Source: Ktedonobacterales bacterium
Lineage (GTDB): Bacteria > Chloroflexota > Ktedonobacteria > Ktedonobacterales > JADMIN01
Direction: 5' to 3'
Assembly: GCA_025935195.1 (NCBI GenBank)
Contig: JAICVS010000021.1
Span: 1 to 41,206 of the forward strand
DNA: 41,206 nucleotides
Under the pieces are notes generated by a model that did not search any database, had not been told where the DNA came from, and saw nothing but the letters and a program-made list of their open reading frames with translations. The first letter of the stretch is position 1. Each line of letters begins with the position of its first letter. A program made the translations under genes and the position numbers. Positions 32,518-41,146 of this stretch are shown piece by piece.

Positions 32518-33114
32518 CTACGCCAGCGGATAGACCGGCAGCACCATCCTGCCGCCAGAGACGTGCGACAGGATGCCGGCGAGCGCGGTGTACCAGGCGA
32601 CAATCGCCGTCAGGATGCCGAGCCAGCCGCCGAGGTGCGTCCATCCGGAACTATTGGCGAGCGCGCCGATCGTCAGGAACAGGAACGTCACGAACAGGAG
32701 GACGAAGACAGCCGCCAGCGCGCCATTGATGCGGAACGAGCCGAGCATCAGCAGCCCGGTGATGACGGTCCAGCCGAGCAGATATGCGCCGATGGCCGAG
32801 TTCGTGGGTCCGGTCGCGGAGCCGGCCGCCACACCAAAGCCGGGGATGAAAAGAGCCGCGAACGAGAGCCAGAAGGCGCCATACGACGTGAAGGCCGTGG
32901 CGCCAAAGGTGTTGCCGGTGCGGAACTCCCACATGCCGGCGGCGAACTGGGCGATGCCGCCGTAGAAGACGGCCAGACCGATGACGACGAGATTGTCGCC
33001 CTTGCCGCCGAGGATGCCGGCGTTGACGAGGCTGAGGACGAAGGTGGTGAGGGCGAAGCCGCTCAGGCCGAGGGGGGCGGGATTCGCGATGGGAACGGGT
33101 TTCACTTCTGCCAC
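32518..33114 (-). CDS. satP: Acetate transporter, GPR1/FUN34/YaaH (SatP) family
   Basis: A 198-residue, six-helix carboxylate transporter. The family signature NPAPLGLSGFALTTF starts at residue 10, and YGGIAQFAAGMWEFRTGNTFGATAFTSYG is the conserved central segment. Members carry acetate, and sometimes succinate, across the membrane. I start at the GTG at 33114, 9 nt after AGAGAGGAG, which gives the normal length; an open frame 47 codons longer reads through tandem repeats and is unlikely. It is divergent from acetyl-CoA synthetase, so uptake and activation share one control region. Confidence 0.9.
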   Translation of the reverse strand: MAEVKPVPIANPAPLGLSGFALTTFVLSLVNAGILGGKGDNLVVIGLAVFYGGIAQFAAGMWEFRTGNTFGATAFTSYGAFWLSFAALFIPGFGVAAGSATGPTNSAIGAYLLGWTVITGLLMLGSFRINGALAAVFVLLFVTFLFLTIGALANSSGWTHLGGWLGILTAIVAWYTALAGILSHVSGGRMVLPVYPLA

Positions 33115-33161
33115 GGTGAGGAACTCCTCTCTGGGCAGGGACACCGAGGGCGGCATCCCTA

Positions 33162-33212
33162 CTGTACCTGCTGTACCTGCTGTACCTGGTTCCATGCTTG
33201 GTTCCGTGCTTG
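33162..33212. repeat. Short tandem repeats in the satP leader
   Basis: CTGTACCTG occurs three times in a row (33162-33188), followed by two copies of a 12-nt unit, GTTCC(A/G)TGCTTG (33189-33212). They lie 48-98 nt before the transporter start codon, in its leader. Possible regulator or RNA-binding sites. Confidence 0.7.
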
Positions 33213-33511
33213 GTAGCCGTACGTGAGTGCCCGAGATAGAGTCGCCACGTCCCACGAGCGCAGGGGGTGGTGACGGTGGAGAGGGAACGCGCTGAGATCT
33301 GTCGCTGGGAGGGGCATCCTCCTCTCTCTAAGCTGGCGGGACGGCGACGAGGTGAGCCGGCGAAGGGTGCGGCGCGGCGCGAGCGGGCATCCGATCCGTG
33401 GGCGCCCGCGCGGGTCGCACCACACAAGCTCTATTACCCGCGAGTGTATCATACAGCGCACGAAAGTGACACCCCCAACGGTAGACGCATTGGGTGGCCG
33501 CGACGACAGAG

Positions 33512-33539
33512 AAAAACATGCGACTAAAAACATGCTACT
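33512..33539. promoter_or_regulatory. 14-nt direct repeat at the acs promoter
   Basis: AAAAACATGCGACT is followed at once by AAAAACATGCTACT (one mismatch). The pair ends on the first base of the acs -10 element and fills the place of a -35. It is likely the binding site of an acetate or carbon regulator. Confidence 0.6.
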
Positions 33540-33544
33540 ATAAT
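33539..33544 (+). promoter_or_regulatory. -10 element of the acs promoter
   Basis: A perfect TATAAT, 74 nt before the acs start codon, with no -35 consensus upstream. Dependence on an activator bound at the direct repeat would explain this. Confidence 0.6.
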
Positions 33545-33618
33545 GGGGAGTGAGCGTGCGCCCGCACGCCCGTCGAGAACCGCGTTGCCTATGCGCTGAT
33601 CCAACAAGGGAGGCATGC

Positions 33619-35622
33619 ATGTCGGATTCTCAGGGGTCCGCCGGATCCGCCGGAACGGCCACGACCATTGACGCCCTGTTGCAGGAGTCGCGGCGCTTCC
33701 CGCCACCCCCCGCGTTCGCCGCCGCCGCCAATGTGCGCGATCCATCCATCTACCAGCGCGCCCACGACGATCCAGAGGGCTTCTGGGCGGAGGCCGCGAA
33801 CCGCCTTGACTGGTATCAGCGCTGGGACAAAGTGCTGGAGTGGAACGCGCCGTGGGCCAAGTGGTTCGTCGGCGGCCAGCTCAACGCCTCCTACAATTGC
33901 GTGGATCGCCATGTCGCGACGTGGCGGCGCAACAAGGCAGCAATCATCTGGGAGGGCGAGCCGGGCGACACGCGCACACTGACCTACCGCGATCTCTGGC
34001 GCGAGGTGAATCGCTTCGCGGCGGTGCTGCAAGACCTGGGCGTGCGGAAGGGCGATGTCGTCGCCTTCTACATGCCGATGATCCCAGAGCTGGCGATTGG
34101 CCTGCTGGCCTGCGCGCGTATCGGCGCCCCGCACACCGTCATCTTCGGCGGCTTCAGCGCCGAGGCGCTGCGCGACCGCATCAACGACTCCAAGTCGAAG
34201 CTCTGCGTCACGGCGGACGGCGGCTGGCGGCGCGGCAGCGTGGTGCCGCTGAAGGACACGACGGACGCCGCCGTGGCCGAGTGCCCAACCATCGAGCATG
34301 TGCTGGTGGTGCAGCGCGTCGGCCCAGACGTGCGCCAGGTCAACATGCAGGCGGGCCGCGATGTTTGGCTGCACGAAGGCGTCGAGCAGGTCTTGCGGCG
34401 CACGCCGCACCCCATCGTCGCGCCAGAGCATCTCGACAGCGAGCATCCGCTCTACATCATGTACACCTCCGGCACCACCGGCAAGCCCAAGGGCCAGCTC
34501 CACACCACCGGCGGCTATCTCGTCGGCACCTCGCTGACCCACGACTGGATCTTCGACCTCAAAGACGACGACGTCTACTGGTGTACCGCCGACATCGGCT
34601 GGGTGACAGGCCACTCCTACATCGTCTACGGCCCGCTTGCCAACGGCGCCTCCGTTGTCATGTACGAGGGCGCGCCGGACTTCCCCGACAAAGACCGCTT
34701 CTGGGCGCTGATCGAGAAGTACGGCGTGACGATCCTCTACACCGCGCCGACCTCCATCCGCACGTTCATGCGCTGGGGCACCGAGTACCCGGAGCGCCAC
34801 GATCTCTCCACCCTGCGCCTGCTAGGGACGGTCGGTGAGCCGATCAACCCTGAAGCCTGGATGTGGTATCAGCAATATATCGGCGGCGGGCGCTGCCCCA
34901 TCGTGGATACGTGGTGGCAGACCGAGACCGGCATGATCATGATCACGCCGCTGCCGGGCATCGTGGCGACCAAGCCCGGCTCGGCGACGCGGCCCTTCCC
35001 CGGCATCGAGCCGGACATCCTGGACGAGCAGGGCAACTCCGTGCCGGCCAACACCGGCGGCAACCTCGTGATCAAGCGCCCCTGGCCGGCGATGTCACGC
35101 ACGATCTTCGGCGACCCGGATCGCTACGTGCAGACCTACTGGGCCAAGTATCCCGGCCTGTATCTGACGGGTGACGGCGCGCGGCGTGACGACGACGGCT
35201 ACTACTGGCTGCTCGGCCGGGTGGACGACGTGGTCAACGTCTCGGGCCACCGGCTCGGCACGATGGAGGTGGAGAGCGCGCTGGTGAGCCACCCAGCGGT
35301 GGCGGAGGCGGCGGTGATCGGCGCCAGCGACCCGATCACCGGCCAGGCCATCGTCGCCTTCGTGACACCGCGCGGCGGCCAGCAGCCCAACGACGCGCTC
35401 ACCGCTGATCTGAAAGAGCATGTCGTGCGCAGCATCGGCGCGCTGGCCCGGCCCAAGCGCATCTACTACACGGCCGAGCTGCCCAAGACGCGCAGCGCCA
35501 AGATCATGCGGCGGTTGCTGCGCGACATTGCCGAGGGGCGTGTGCTGGGTGACACGACGACGCTGCTCGATCCAACCATCGTCGCGCAGATCAAGGAGCA
35601 GTACGCCAGCTCCGAAGGCTGA
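33619..35622 (+). CDS. acs: Acetyl-coenzyme A synthetase
   Basis: A 667-residue AMP-forming acyl-CoA synthetase. Core motifs are [11 protein letters not shown] (P-loop), [31 protein letters not shown], the hinge [34 protein letters not shown] and the catalytic-lysine region [13 protein letters not shown], where Acs enzymes are often acetylated and switched off. The Trp in DTWWQTETG is the residue that limits the pocket to acetate. It turns acetate, ATP and CoA into acetyl-CoA. The ATG at 33619 follows AGGGAGG by 5 nt. It pairs with the divergent acetate transporter. Confidence 0.95.
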   Translation: MSDSQGSAGSAGTATTIDALLQESRRFPPPPAFAAAANVRDPSIYQRAHDDPEGFWAEAANRLDWYQRWDKVLEWNAPWAKWFVGGQLNASYNCVDRHVATWRRNKAAIIWEGEPGDTRTLTYRDLWREVNRFAAVLQDLGVRKGDVVAFYMPMIPELAIGLLACARIGAPHTVIFGGFSAEALRDRINDSKSKLCVTADGGWRRGSVVPLKDTTDAAVAECPTIEHVLVVQRVGPDVRQVNMQAGRDVWLHEGVEQVLRRTPHPIVAPEHLDSEHPLYIMYTSGTTGKPKGQLHTTGGYLVGTSLTHDWIFDLKDDDVYWCTADIGWVTGHSYIVYGPLANGASVVMYEGAPDFPDKDRFWALIEKYGVTILYTAPTSIRTFMRWGTEYPERHDLSTLRLLGTVGEPINPEAWMWYQQYIGGGRCPIVDTWWQTETGMIMITPLPGIVATKPGSATRPFPGIEPDILDEQGNSVPANTGGNLVIKRPWPAMSRTIFGDPDRYVQTYWAKYPGLYLTGDGARRDDDGYYWLLGRVDDVVNVSGHRLGTMEVESALVSHPAVAEAAVIGASDPITGQAIVAFVTPRGGQQPNDALTADLKEHVVRSIGALARPKRIYYTAELPKTRSAKIMRRLLRDIAEGRVLGDTTTLLDPTIVAQIKEQYASSEG

Positions 35623-35645
35623 GCGTGCGCTGCCTCACTCCTCAT

Positions 35646-35675
35646 GCCCCCGCTTCACGTGTGTGAGGCGGGGGC
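35646..35675 (+). terminator. Hairpin terminator after acs
   Basis: GCCCCCGCTTCAC pairs with GTGAGGCGGGGGC (13 bp, one G-U) around loop GTGT, starting 24 nt after the acs stop. No strong U-run follows. Confidence 0.7.
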
Positions 35676-35786
35676 GCTGACTATATCACGCCTATCCCCG
35701 GCGACAGTAGCGTGGCGAGCGCGCATCCTGTATGCTAGCGCTACCTGGTGGCGGCCGGCAGCGACAGGCGACAGAGGCGATGCGCT

Positions 35787-36266
35787 ATGCGCGAGGATGT
35801 GGTGACGCCCGTGACGGCGCGGCGGCTAGCGGCGGAGGGCTTCGGCTGGGAGCCGCGGATCGGCGACTGGTGTACAGTGATGGGCGCCGAGCACATCAGC
35901 GAGACGCGCGTGGGCCTCTGGCTGGTGATGGCGCACTATCCCACGGCGGGCATGCTGGGGCTGGTGGACGCGGACGGCCAGTGGCCCGCCTCGCAGGTGG
36001 CGGCGCGCGACTGTCTCTGGCTGCCGACCGCCGGCAAGCTGAAGACGTGGCTGCGCGGGCGTGGCTACCGCGTGGCGACGGGCGAGGCGCCGACGCTGCT
36101 GCTCGGCTCGTCCACGGCCACGCTACGCCATGTCTGCCGGCTCACGCGCGTAGATGGCTCCCCGCCGGTGGACGGCGAGGGCTCGTCCGAGGCGGAGGCG
36201 TTGGCCGACGCCATCCTGCGCATCCTCGGCGCGCACACTGCCGACTCCACCCGCAGGACGTGGTAG
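35787..36266 (+). CDS. Unknown protein
   Basis: A 159-residue soluble protein of no family I recognise. It is rich in Trp, Gly and acidic residues; the segment GFGWEPRIGDWCTVMGAEHISETRVGLWLVMAHY looks like a compact beta-rich core, followed by two amphipathic helices and a basic C-terminus. The ATG at 35787 has AGAGG 9 nt upstream. TATGCT at 35731-35736 could be a -10. It stands alone between acs and the glycoside hydrolase. Codon use fits its neighbours, which supports it as real. Confidence 0.6.
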   Translation: MREDVVTPVTARRLAAEGFGWEPRIGDWCTVMGAEHISETRVGLWLVMAHYPTAGMLGLVDADGQWPASQVAARDCLWLPTAGKLKTWLRGRGYRVATGEAPTLLLGSSTATLRHVCRLTRVDGSPPVDGEGSSEAEALADAILRILGAHTADSTRRTW

Positions 36267-36694
36267 CACGCGCATCCGCACAAGACGCAAGGAAGACGAC
36301 ACGGCACGCAGGTGTTCCGACTCGCGACGAGTGCGTATGAAGCGCACCATCCACATATCTGTAACTCAACCATGACTTTCTGGCTACCGCGGACTCGCGT
36401 GCCTGGATTACTGGCAAGCGAGTGGAACGCGATGCGGCTCAGCCCGCGCTCGTGACGAGCGGGCAGAACGCCACATTGGGAAGCGGGCAGGCTCGCCACC
36501 TCAGGAATACCGCGGACGCGCGGCTTCCTCCATCCGGCGAGCGCGATTGACCTCTGCTACACAATCTGTCACCCTGGCACTCCGCGCTATCAGGCTGGGG
36601 CCGCGGGAGATGCGCCTCGGCCGCATGGGGATGACGCGCGAAACGGAGCCGGGGTGAGCGCAAGACCGCCCCCTAGAGCACACGGAGGACGCGA
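36267..36694. other. Intergenic region with two hairpins
   Basis: This 428-nt gap contains two imperfect hairpins: 36393-36423 (ACTCGC with GCGAGT, inner TGCC with GGCA) and 36442-36464 (GCCCG and CTCG with CGAG and CGGGC). One may end the upstream transcript. No gene or clear promoter was found. Confidence 0.4.
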
Positions 36695-38617
36695 ATGTCA
36701 GCACGAAGATCGAACTCGCTGCGCCTGCTCGCAATTCTGGGGGTGCCGCTGCTGCTGCTTGGGGGCGCGGCGGCGGGATTGCTCGCGCTACGCTCCGCGC
36801 CGGGAGCGGCGCACGCGGCGACGAGTGGACCGCCGGCGGGCTTGCGTGTGCGCGGCAACCAGCTCGTGGACGGCAGCGGCACGCCGCTGCGGCTCATCGG
36901 CGTCAACCGATCCGGCTCGGAGTACGCCTGCATCCAGGGCTGGGGCGTCTTCGACGGCCCGAGCGACGACGCCAGCGCGCGGGCGATGGCGGCCTGGCAT
37001 GTCAATTCGGTGCGCGTGCCGCTCAACGAGGATTGCTGGCTGGGCATCAACGGCGTGCCGGCGGCGGATGCGGGCGCGGCTTACCAGCAGGCCATCGTCG
37101 CCTACGTGAATCTGCTGCACCAGCACGGCCTCTACGCCGAAATCTCGCTGATGTGGTCCGCGCCGGGCACGACCAAGGCCAGCTACCAGCGCGAGATGCC
37201 CGACACCGACCACACGCCGGCGATGTGGCAGTCGGTGGCGGCGACCTTCAAGAACGATCCTAACGTGGTCTTCGGCGTCTACGGTGAGCCACATGGGGTG
37301 GATTGGCCGTGCTGGCGCGACGGCGGCACGAGCTGCGGCCTGGGCTGGTCGGTGGCCGGCATGCAGAGCCTGGTGGACGCCGTGCGCTCCACCGGCGCGA
37401 CCCAGCCGATCGCCGTGCCGGGGATTGACTACGCCAACAACCTGAGCCAGTGGCTCCAGTACAAGCCGCACGATCCGCTAAACAGTCTGGTGGCCGAGTT
37501 CCACGAGTACGGCGACAACACCTGCCACGACGCCGGCTGCTGGAACACGCAACTGCTGGCCGTCGCGCAACAGGCGCCATTGCTGACGGGCGAGCTGGGC
37601 GAGAGCGTCAACGGGACGTGCGCCCACAGCTTCCTCGACAGCTACATGGCATGGGCGGATGCGCACGGCGTGAGCTACCAGGGCTGGACGTGGGACACCT
37701 GGGGCGGCTGCGGCGTGCTGATCACGGACTACGCGGGGACGCCGACCAGCGGCTTCGGCCAAGGCTTCCAGGCGCACCTGGCGGCGCTGGGAACGGGCGG
37801 CGGACCGCTGCCGCCGGGGCCGACGCCGACCGCGCAGCCATCTCCCTCACCTTCACCCATGCCGACCGCGCAGCCGTCTCCCTCGCCTTCACCCACACCG
37901 ACGCAGCCGCCTAGCGGCGCGTGCGACACCCCGGCGATCAGCTTCGGCCCGCAGAGCGCCTCGGCGGCCAGCGTGGCGCAGGGCGGGACGATCAGCTTCA
38001 CCACGCGCTTCACGGCGAGCTGCGCAACGCAGGGGCTGGTGGACTTCGAGGTCTTCACCGCCGACGGGACGAAGATCTGGCAGAAGTGGCGCGACAACTT
38101 CCCGCTCACGGGGCAGAGTCAGAGCGTCAGCGCGCACTGGAAGGTGCCCGCGAGCCGGCCGGTGGGCGGCTACTACCTCTCCATCGGCGTCTTCAGCCCC
38201 GGCTGGGACACACTCTGGGCCTGGAAGCACCAGGCGGCCATCTTCCAGGTGACGCCGGCCGCGGCGGCCTGCGCCAGCACGCCGTCGATCAGCTTCACCG
38301 GCGCGGCGGCTTCCCCCGCGACGGTCAGCGGCGGCACGGCCACGCGGCTGAGTGTGACACTCCAGGCGAGCTGCGCCTTCACCGGGTTGGTGGACTTCGA
38401 GGTCTACGACGCGGCGGGCAACCTCGCCTACCAGACCTGGCTGGACCGCCAACAGTTGACCGGGCAGGCGCAGACCTTCACGGTGAGCTGGGCGGTGCCG
38501 GCAAGCCAGGCGGCGGGCGGCTATCACCTCTCACTGGGCGTCTTCAGCCCAGCCGCGACCGGCTGGAGCACGCTCTACGGCTGGGATGAGGCGGCGGCCG
38601 GCTTGACCATTCAATAA
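36695..38617 (+). CDS. Secreted glycoside hydrolase family 5 with two C-terminal beta modules
   Basis: A 640-residue exported enzyme. The signal peptide ends near residue 41 (AAHA). The GH5 TIM barrel (about 46-365) has probable acid/base Glu198 in GVYGEPHG and nucleophile Glu300 in LLTGELGE; the usual Asn before the acid/base Glu is Gly here. A Pro/Ser/Thr linker (about 370-408) contains a duplicated PTAQPSPSPSP unit. Two homologous modules of about 110 residues follow (409-524 and 526-640), sharing ISF, LVDFEV, LTGQ, VPAS and GGYxLSxGVFSP, probably beta-sandwiches for carbohydrate or wall binding. Cellulase or mannanase activity is likely. GGAGG lies 6 nt before the ATG. Confidence 0.88.
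   Translation: MSARRSNSLRLLAILGVPLLLLGGAAAGLLALRSAPGAAHAATSGPPAGLRVRGNQLVDGSGTPLRLIGVNRSGSEYACIQGWGVFDGPSDDASARAMAAWHVNSVRVPLNEDCWLGINGVPAADAGAAYQQAIVAYVNLLHQHGLYAEISLMWSAPGTTKASYQREMPDTDHTPAMWQSVAATFKNDPNVVFGVYGEPHGVDWPCWRDGGTSCGLGWSVAGMQSLVDAVRSTGATQPIAVPGIDYANNLSQWLQYKPHDPLNSLVAEFHEYGDNTCHDAGCWNTQLLAVAQQAPLLTGELGESVNGTCAHSFLDSYMAWADAHGVSYQGWTWDTWGGCGVLITDYAGTPTSGFGQGFQAHLAALGTGGGPLPPGPTPTAQPSPSPSPMPTAQPSPSPSPTPTQPPSGACDTPAISFGPQSASAASVAQGGTISFTTRFTASCATQGLVDFEVFTADGTKIWQKWRDNFPLTGQSQSVSAHWKVPASRPVGGYYLSIGVFSPGWDTLWAWKHQAAIFQVTPAAAACASTPSISFTGAAASPATVSGGTATRLSVTLQASCAFTGLVDFEVYDAAGNLAYQTWLDRQQLTGQAQTFTVSWAVPASQAAGGYHLSLGVFSPAATGWSTLYGWDEAAAGLTIQ
37845..37908 (+). repeat. Tandem duplication in the linker coding sequence
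   Basis: Two near-identical units of about 36 nt encode PTAQPSPSPSP twice in the linker of the glycoside hydrolase, with mostly third-base differences. Typical slippage-prone linker DNA. Confidence 0.6.
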
Positions 38618-38650
38618 CACCCCTGGCTGATAACACCCGATTGACAGCGC

Positions 38651-38689
38651 AAGGCGCCGGTGGCTGTATCCGTAAGCCACTGGCGCCTT
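38651..38689 (+). terminator. Hairpin terminator after the glycoside hydrolase
   Basis: A 15-bp stem (38651-38665 with 38675-38689, one G-U pair) and 9-nt loop, 33 nt after the stop codon. A TTGACA immediately before it has no matching -10 and is not called a promoter. Confidence 0.7.
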
Positions 38690-38804
38690 CGCATGCTCAC
38701 CCTGGCGCAAGACACTGGGCAACCGCCCGTCGTACTATGTGCAGTGACAGGCGCGGCATCAACCGCCGGCTCGCCGGCAGAGAGTGGAAAGGCACAGGCG
38801 CGGC

Positions 38805-40307
38805 ATGGCGCGATACGTTCTCGCCCTCGACCAGGGCACCACCAGCTCGCGGGCCATCCTCTTCGATAGCCACGGCGCTCCCGCCGCCATCGCCCAGCGC
38901 GAGTTCCCCCAGCACTTCCCCGCGCCGGGCCTTGTCGAGCACGACCCCGAGGACATCTGGAACAGCCAGCTCGCCACCGCCCAGGATGCCCTGCGCCAGG
39001 CCGGCGCCGCCCCGTCCGACATTGCCGCCATCGGCGTTACCAACCAGCGAGAGACCACCATCGTCTGGGAGCGCGACAGCGGCCGCGCCATCCACAATGC
39101 CATCGTCTGGCAGAGCCGCCTTACCGCCCCCATCTGCGACGAGCTGATCGCTCGCGGCCTCGCCGGCACCGTCCGCGCCAAGACCGGCCTCGTGATCGAT
39201 CCCTACTTCTCCGGCACCAAGCTCAAGTGGCTGCTCGACAACGTTCCCGGCGCCCGTGAGCGCGCCGAGCGCGGCGAGCTGGTCTTCGGCACCGTGGACA
39301 CCTTCCTCATCTGGCGCCTCTCCGGCGGTCGCGCTCATGTCACCGACTACTCCAACGCCTCGCGCACGCTGCTCTTCAACATCCACACGCTGGACTGGGA
39401 CGACGATCTGCTGCGCGAGCTGGGCGTGCCGCGTGCCATGCTGCCGCGCGTGCTGCCTTCCAGCGCCGTCTACGCCCAGGCCGACCCGCGTCACTTCGGC
39501 GCGGCCATTCCCATCGCCGGCGACGCGGGCGACCAGCAGGCGGCGACCTTCGGCCAGGCCTGCTTCACGCCCGGCATGGCGAAGAACACGTATGGCACCG
39601 GCTGTTTCATGCTGCTCAACACCGGCGATCAGCCGCGCGCCTCGGCCAACGGCCTGCTCACCACCATCGCCTGGGGCCTGGGCGCGGCCGAGCATCCGGC
39701 CATGACCTACGCGCTGGAGGGCAGCATCTTCGTCGCCGGCGCCGCCGTCCAATGGCTGCGCGACGGCCTGGGCGTCATCCAGCAGAGCGTGGATGTGGAG
39801 CGGCTGGCGCTCAGCGTGCCGGACACGGCTGGCGTCTACGTCGTCCCGGCCTTCGTCGGCCTCGGCGCACCGTACTGGGATGCACGGGCGCGCGGCGGCA
39901 TCCTCGGTCTGACACGCGGCGCGACGGCGGCGCACGTTGCGCGGGCTGTGCTGCACGCGATGGCCTATCAGACGCGCGACGTGATGGAGGCAATGCTGGC
40001 GGACTCCGGCCTGGCGCTCTCCGCCCTACGGGTGGACGGCGGCGCGGCGGCCAACGACCTCTTGATGCAATTCCAGGCCGACCAGCTCGGCGTGCCGGTG
40101 CAGCGCCCGCGTGTGCGCGAGACCACGGCCCTGGGCGCCGCCTACCTCGCCGGCCTCGCTACTGGCTTCTGGCGTGACCAGGCGGAGATCGCATCGCACT
40201 GGGCGCTCGACCGCGCGTTCATCCCGGCGATGCCCGCCGCCGAGCGCGACCGCCTCTATGCTGGCTGGCGCAAGGCCGTCTCCCGCGTGCGCGATTGGGA
40301 AGAGTGA
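38805..40307 (+). CDS. glpK: Glycerol kinase
   Basis: A 500-residue FGGY-family kinase that makes glycerol 3-phosphate. [65 protein letters not shown] and [17 protein letters not shown] are all as in GlpK, and length is exact. The ATG at 38805 is chosen by homology; AAAGG lies 12 nt upstream, rather far. An in-frame GTG at 38784 lacks a ribosome site. No glpF or glpD is adjacent. Confidence 0.95.
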   Translation: MARYVLALDQGTTSSRAILFDSHGAPAAIAQREFPQHFPAPGLVEHDPEDIWNSQLATAQDALRQAGAAPSDIAAIGVTNQRETTIVWERDSGRAIHNAIVWQSRLTAPICDELIARGLAGTVRAKTGLVIDPYFSGTKLKWLLDNVPGARERAERGELVFGTVDTFLIWRLSGGRAHVTDYSNASRTLLFNIHTLDWDDDLLRELGVPRAMLPRVLPSSAVYAQADPRHFGAAIPIAGDAGDQQAATFGQACFTPGMAKNTYGTGCFMLLNTGDQPRASANGLLTTIAWGLGAAEHPAMTYALEGSIFVAGAAVQWLRDGLGVIQQSVDVERLALSVPDTAGVYVVPAFVGLGAPYWDARARGGILGLTRGATAAHVARAVLHAMAYQTRDVMEAMLADSGLALSALRVDGGAAANDLLMQFQADQLGVPVQRPRVRETTALGAAYLAGLATGFWRDQAEIASHWALDRAFIPAMPAAERDRLYAGWRKAVSRVRDWEE

Positions 40308-40353
40308 GCGCGCAACGCCCCTGCCCTGTGGGCCACCGCTAATGCTCATGCCG

Positions 40354-40389
40354 CATATGAGTTACAATGCTGACGGCGTAACTCATATG
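40354..40389. promoter_or_regulatory. Palindromic operator and -10 of the antitoxin gene
   Basis: CATATGAGTTAC (40354-40365) and GTAACTCATATG (40378-40389) form a perfect 12-bp inverted repeat around 12 nt. TACAAT (40363-40368) overlaps the left arm and could be the -10. Ribbon-helix-helix antitoxins bind such sites to control their own operon; the start codon is 26 nt downstream. Confidence 0.65.
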
Positions 40390-40415
40390 TCGCCCGCGGA
40401 GAAAAGGAGTGGATC

Positions 40416-40874
40416 ATGTCACACGTCGTCAGCATGCGCCTGCGCGACGATCAGATGGAGCGGCTGCGCCGGCTCGCCCGCCGGCTGGGCCGCACACCCA
40501 GCGAGACATCGGCTCTCCTGCTCGAAGAATCGCTACGCGAGGCCGAGTTCGCCTCCATTGAGTTCCGCGATTCCCCCGCTGGCCGCCAGGCATACGTCAC
40601 CGGCTCCGGCCTCGCGGTTTGGGAGGTGGTGATGGTGGCGCGCTCCTACAATGGTGATGTGGCGCGGACGGCGGCGCATCTCGTGTGGCTCCCAGTCAAA
40701 GTCCGGGCGGCGCTGAACTATGCTGAGGCATTTCCTGAGGAGATCGAGGCGGCGCTGGAAGACAACAATCAGGGCTTCGAGGCGCTCAAGCGGATGCTCC
40801 CCAATGCCGAGTTGTTCGAGGTGAAGGATGCCGACAACGACGATGCCAATCTGATGACAGCGGTTGGACGCTAG
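40416..40874 (+). CDS. RHH/DUF433 antitoxin, C-terminus fused to toxin remnant
   Basis: A 152-residue protein. Residues 1-45 (VVSMRLRDDQMERLRRLARRLGRTPSETSALLLEESLREAEF) form a ribbon-helix-helix DNA-binding domain; 48-115 (FRDSPAGRQAYVTGSGLAVWEVV...VKVRAALNYAEAFPEEI) is a DUF433-type domain, as in antitoxins paired with PIN-like DUF5615 toxins. The normal antitoxin probably ends near LPNAELFEV (about 130). The last 20 residues (KDADNDDANLMTAVGR) look like the middle of the toxin, so a deletion seems to have joined the two genes. AAGGAG lies 6 nt before the ATG, and a palindromic operator precedes it. Confidence 0.75.
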   Translation: MSHVVSMRLRDDQMERLRRLARRLGRTPSETSALLLEESLREAEFASIEFRDSPAGRQAYVTGSGLAVWEVVMVARSYNGDVARTAAHLVWLPVKVRAALNYAEAFPEEIEAALEDNNQGFEALKRMLPNAELFEVKDADNDDANLMTAVGR

Positions 40875-41077
40875 TTACCTATGACCAGCGGACGATCAGG
40901 CCGCTGCTCAAGGATTGGGGCGATCAGGGCCGCTCGCACGGCGGCGTCATCTTCGTGGACGACCGTACTATTACGCAGAATGACGTCGGCGGCCTCATCC
41001 GTTCGCTCCAGCGGCTCGTCGAACAGCTCGGCGATGTTTCTTGGGAGGATCGCGTCATGTATCTCGCGCGGACTTGA
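40871..41077 (+). pseudogene. C-terminal remnant of a PIN-like (DUF5615-type) toxin
   Basis: In the -1 frame relative to the antitoxin, 68 codons without a start codon encode LVTYDQRTIRPLLKDWGDQ, then SHGGVIFVDDRTITQ, GLIRSLQRLVEQL and DRVMYL. This matches the second half of DUF5615-type PIN-like toxins (the ILVT-D...HAG-I pattern). The text continues directly from TAVGR at the antitoxin end, so a one-base deletion near 40870 separates them. The toxin N-terminus with its first catalytic Asp is absent, so no active toxin should be made. An assembly error could produce the frameshift but not the missing N-terminus. Confidence 0.65.
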
Positions 41078-41146
41078 TACTTTTCCCCCTCTACGAGAGC
41101 TCCGGAATCTCCTCCCATCATCACCTTGGCAAAGCCGTACCTCCCG

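Larger units (their letters stand above)
33115..33618. promoter_or_regulatory. Divergent satP-acs control region
   Basis: A 504-nt gap shared by the transporter and synthetase genes. It holds the satP leader repeats, a possible satP -10 (TATGAT on the minus strand, 33453-33448), and the acs promoter with its direct repeat. The middle (33220-33440) shows no gene I would call and no riboswitch I recognise. Confidence 0.55.

Noticed and set aside
33267..33527. Small plus-strand gene in the satP-acs gap
   Set aside because: Arg-rich translation without motif or ribosome site; it overlaps the probable promoter elements.
33589..34800. Long minus-strand open frame opposite acetyl-CoA synthetase
   Set aside because: Shadow of a fully conserved gene; no ribosome site or recognisable domain.
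38641..38670. Promoter beginning with TTGACA upstream of glpK
   Set aside because: No -10 at 16-18 nt; the region is the stem of a terminator hairpin.
38697..39956. Long minus-strand open frame opposite glycerol kinase
   Set aside because: Shadow frame; glycerol kinase motifs on the other strand are complete.
40860..40880. Programmed -1 frameshift joining antitoxin and toxin
   Set aside because: No slippery heptamer or downstream pseudoknot is visible, and the toxin N-terminus is missing anyway.
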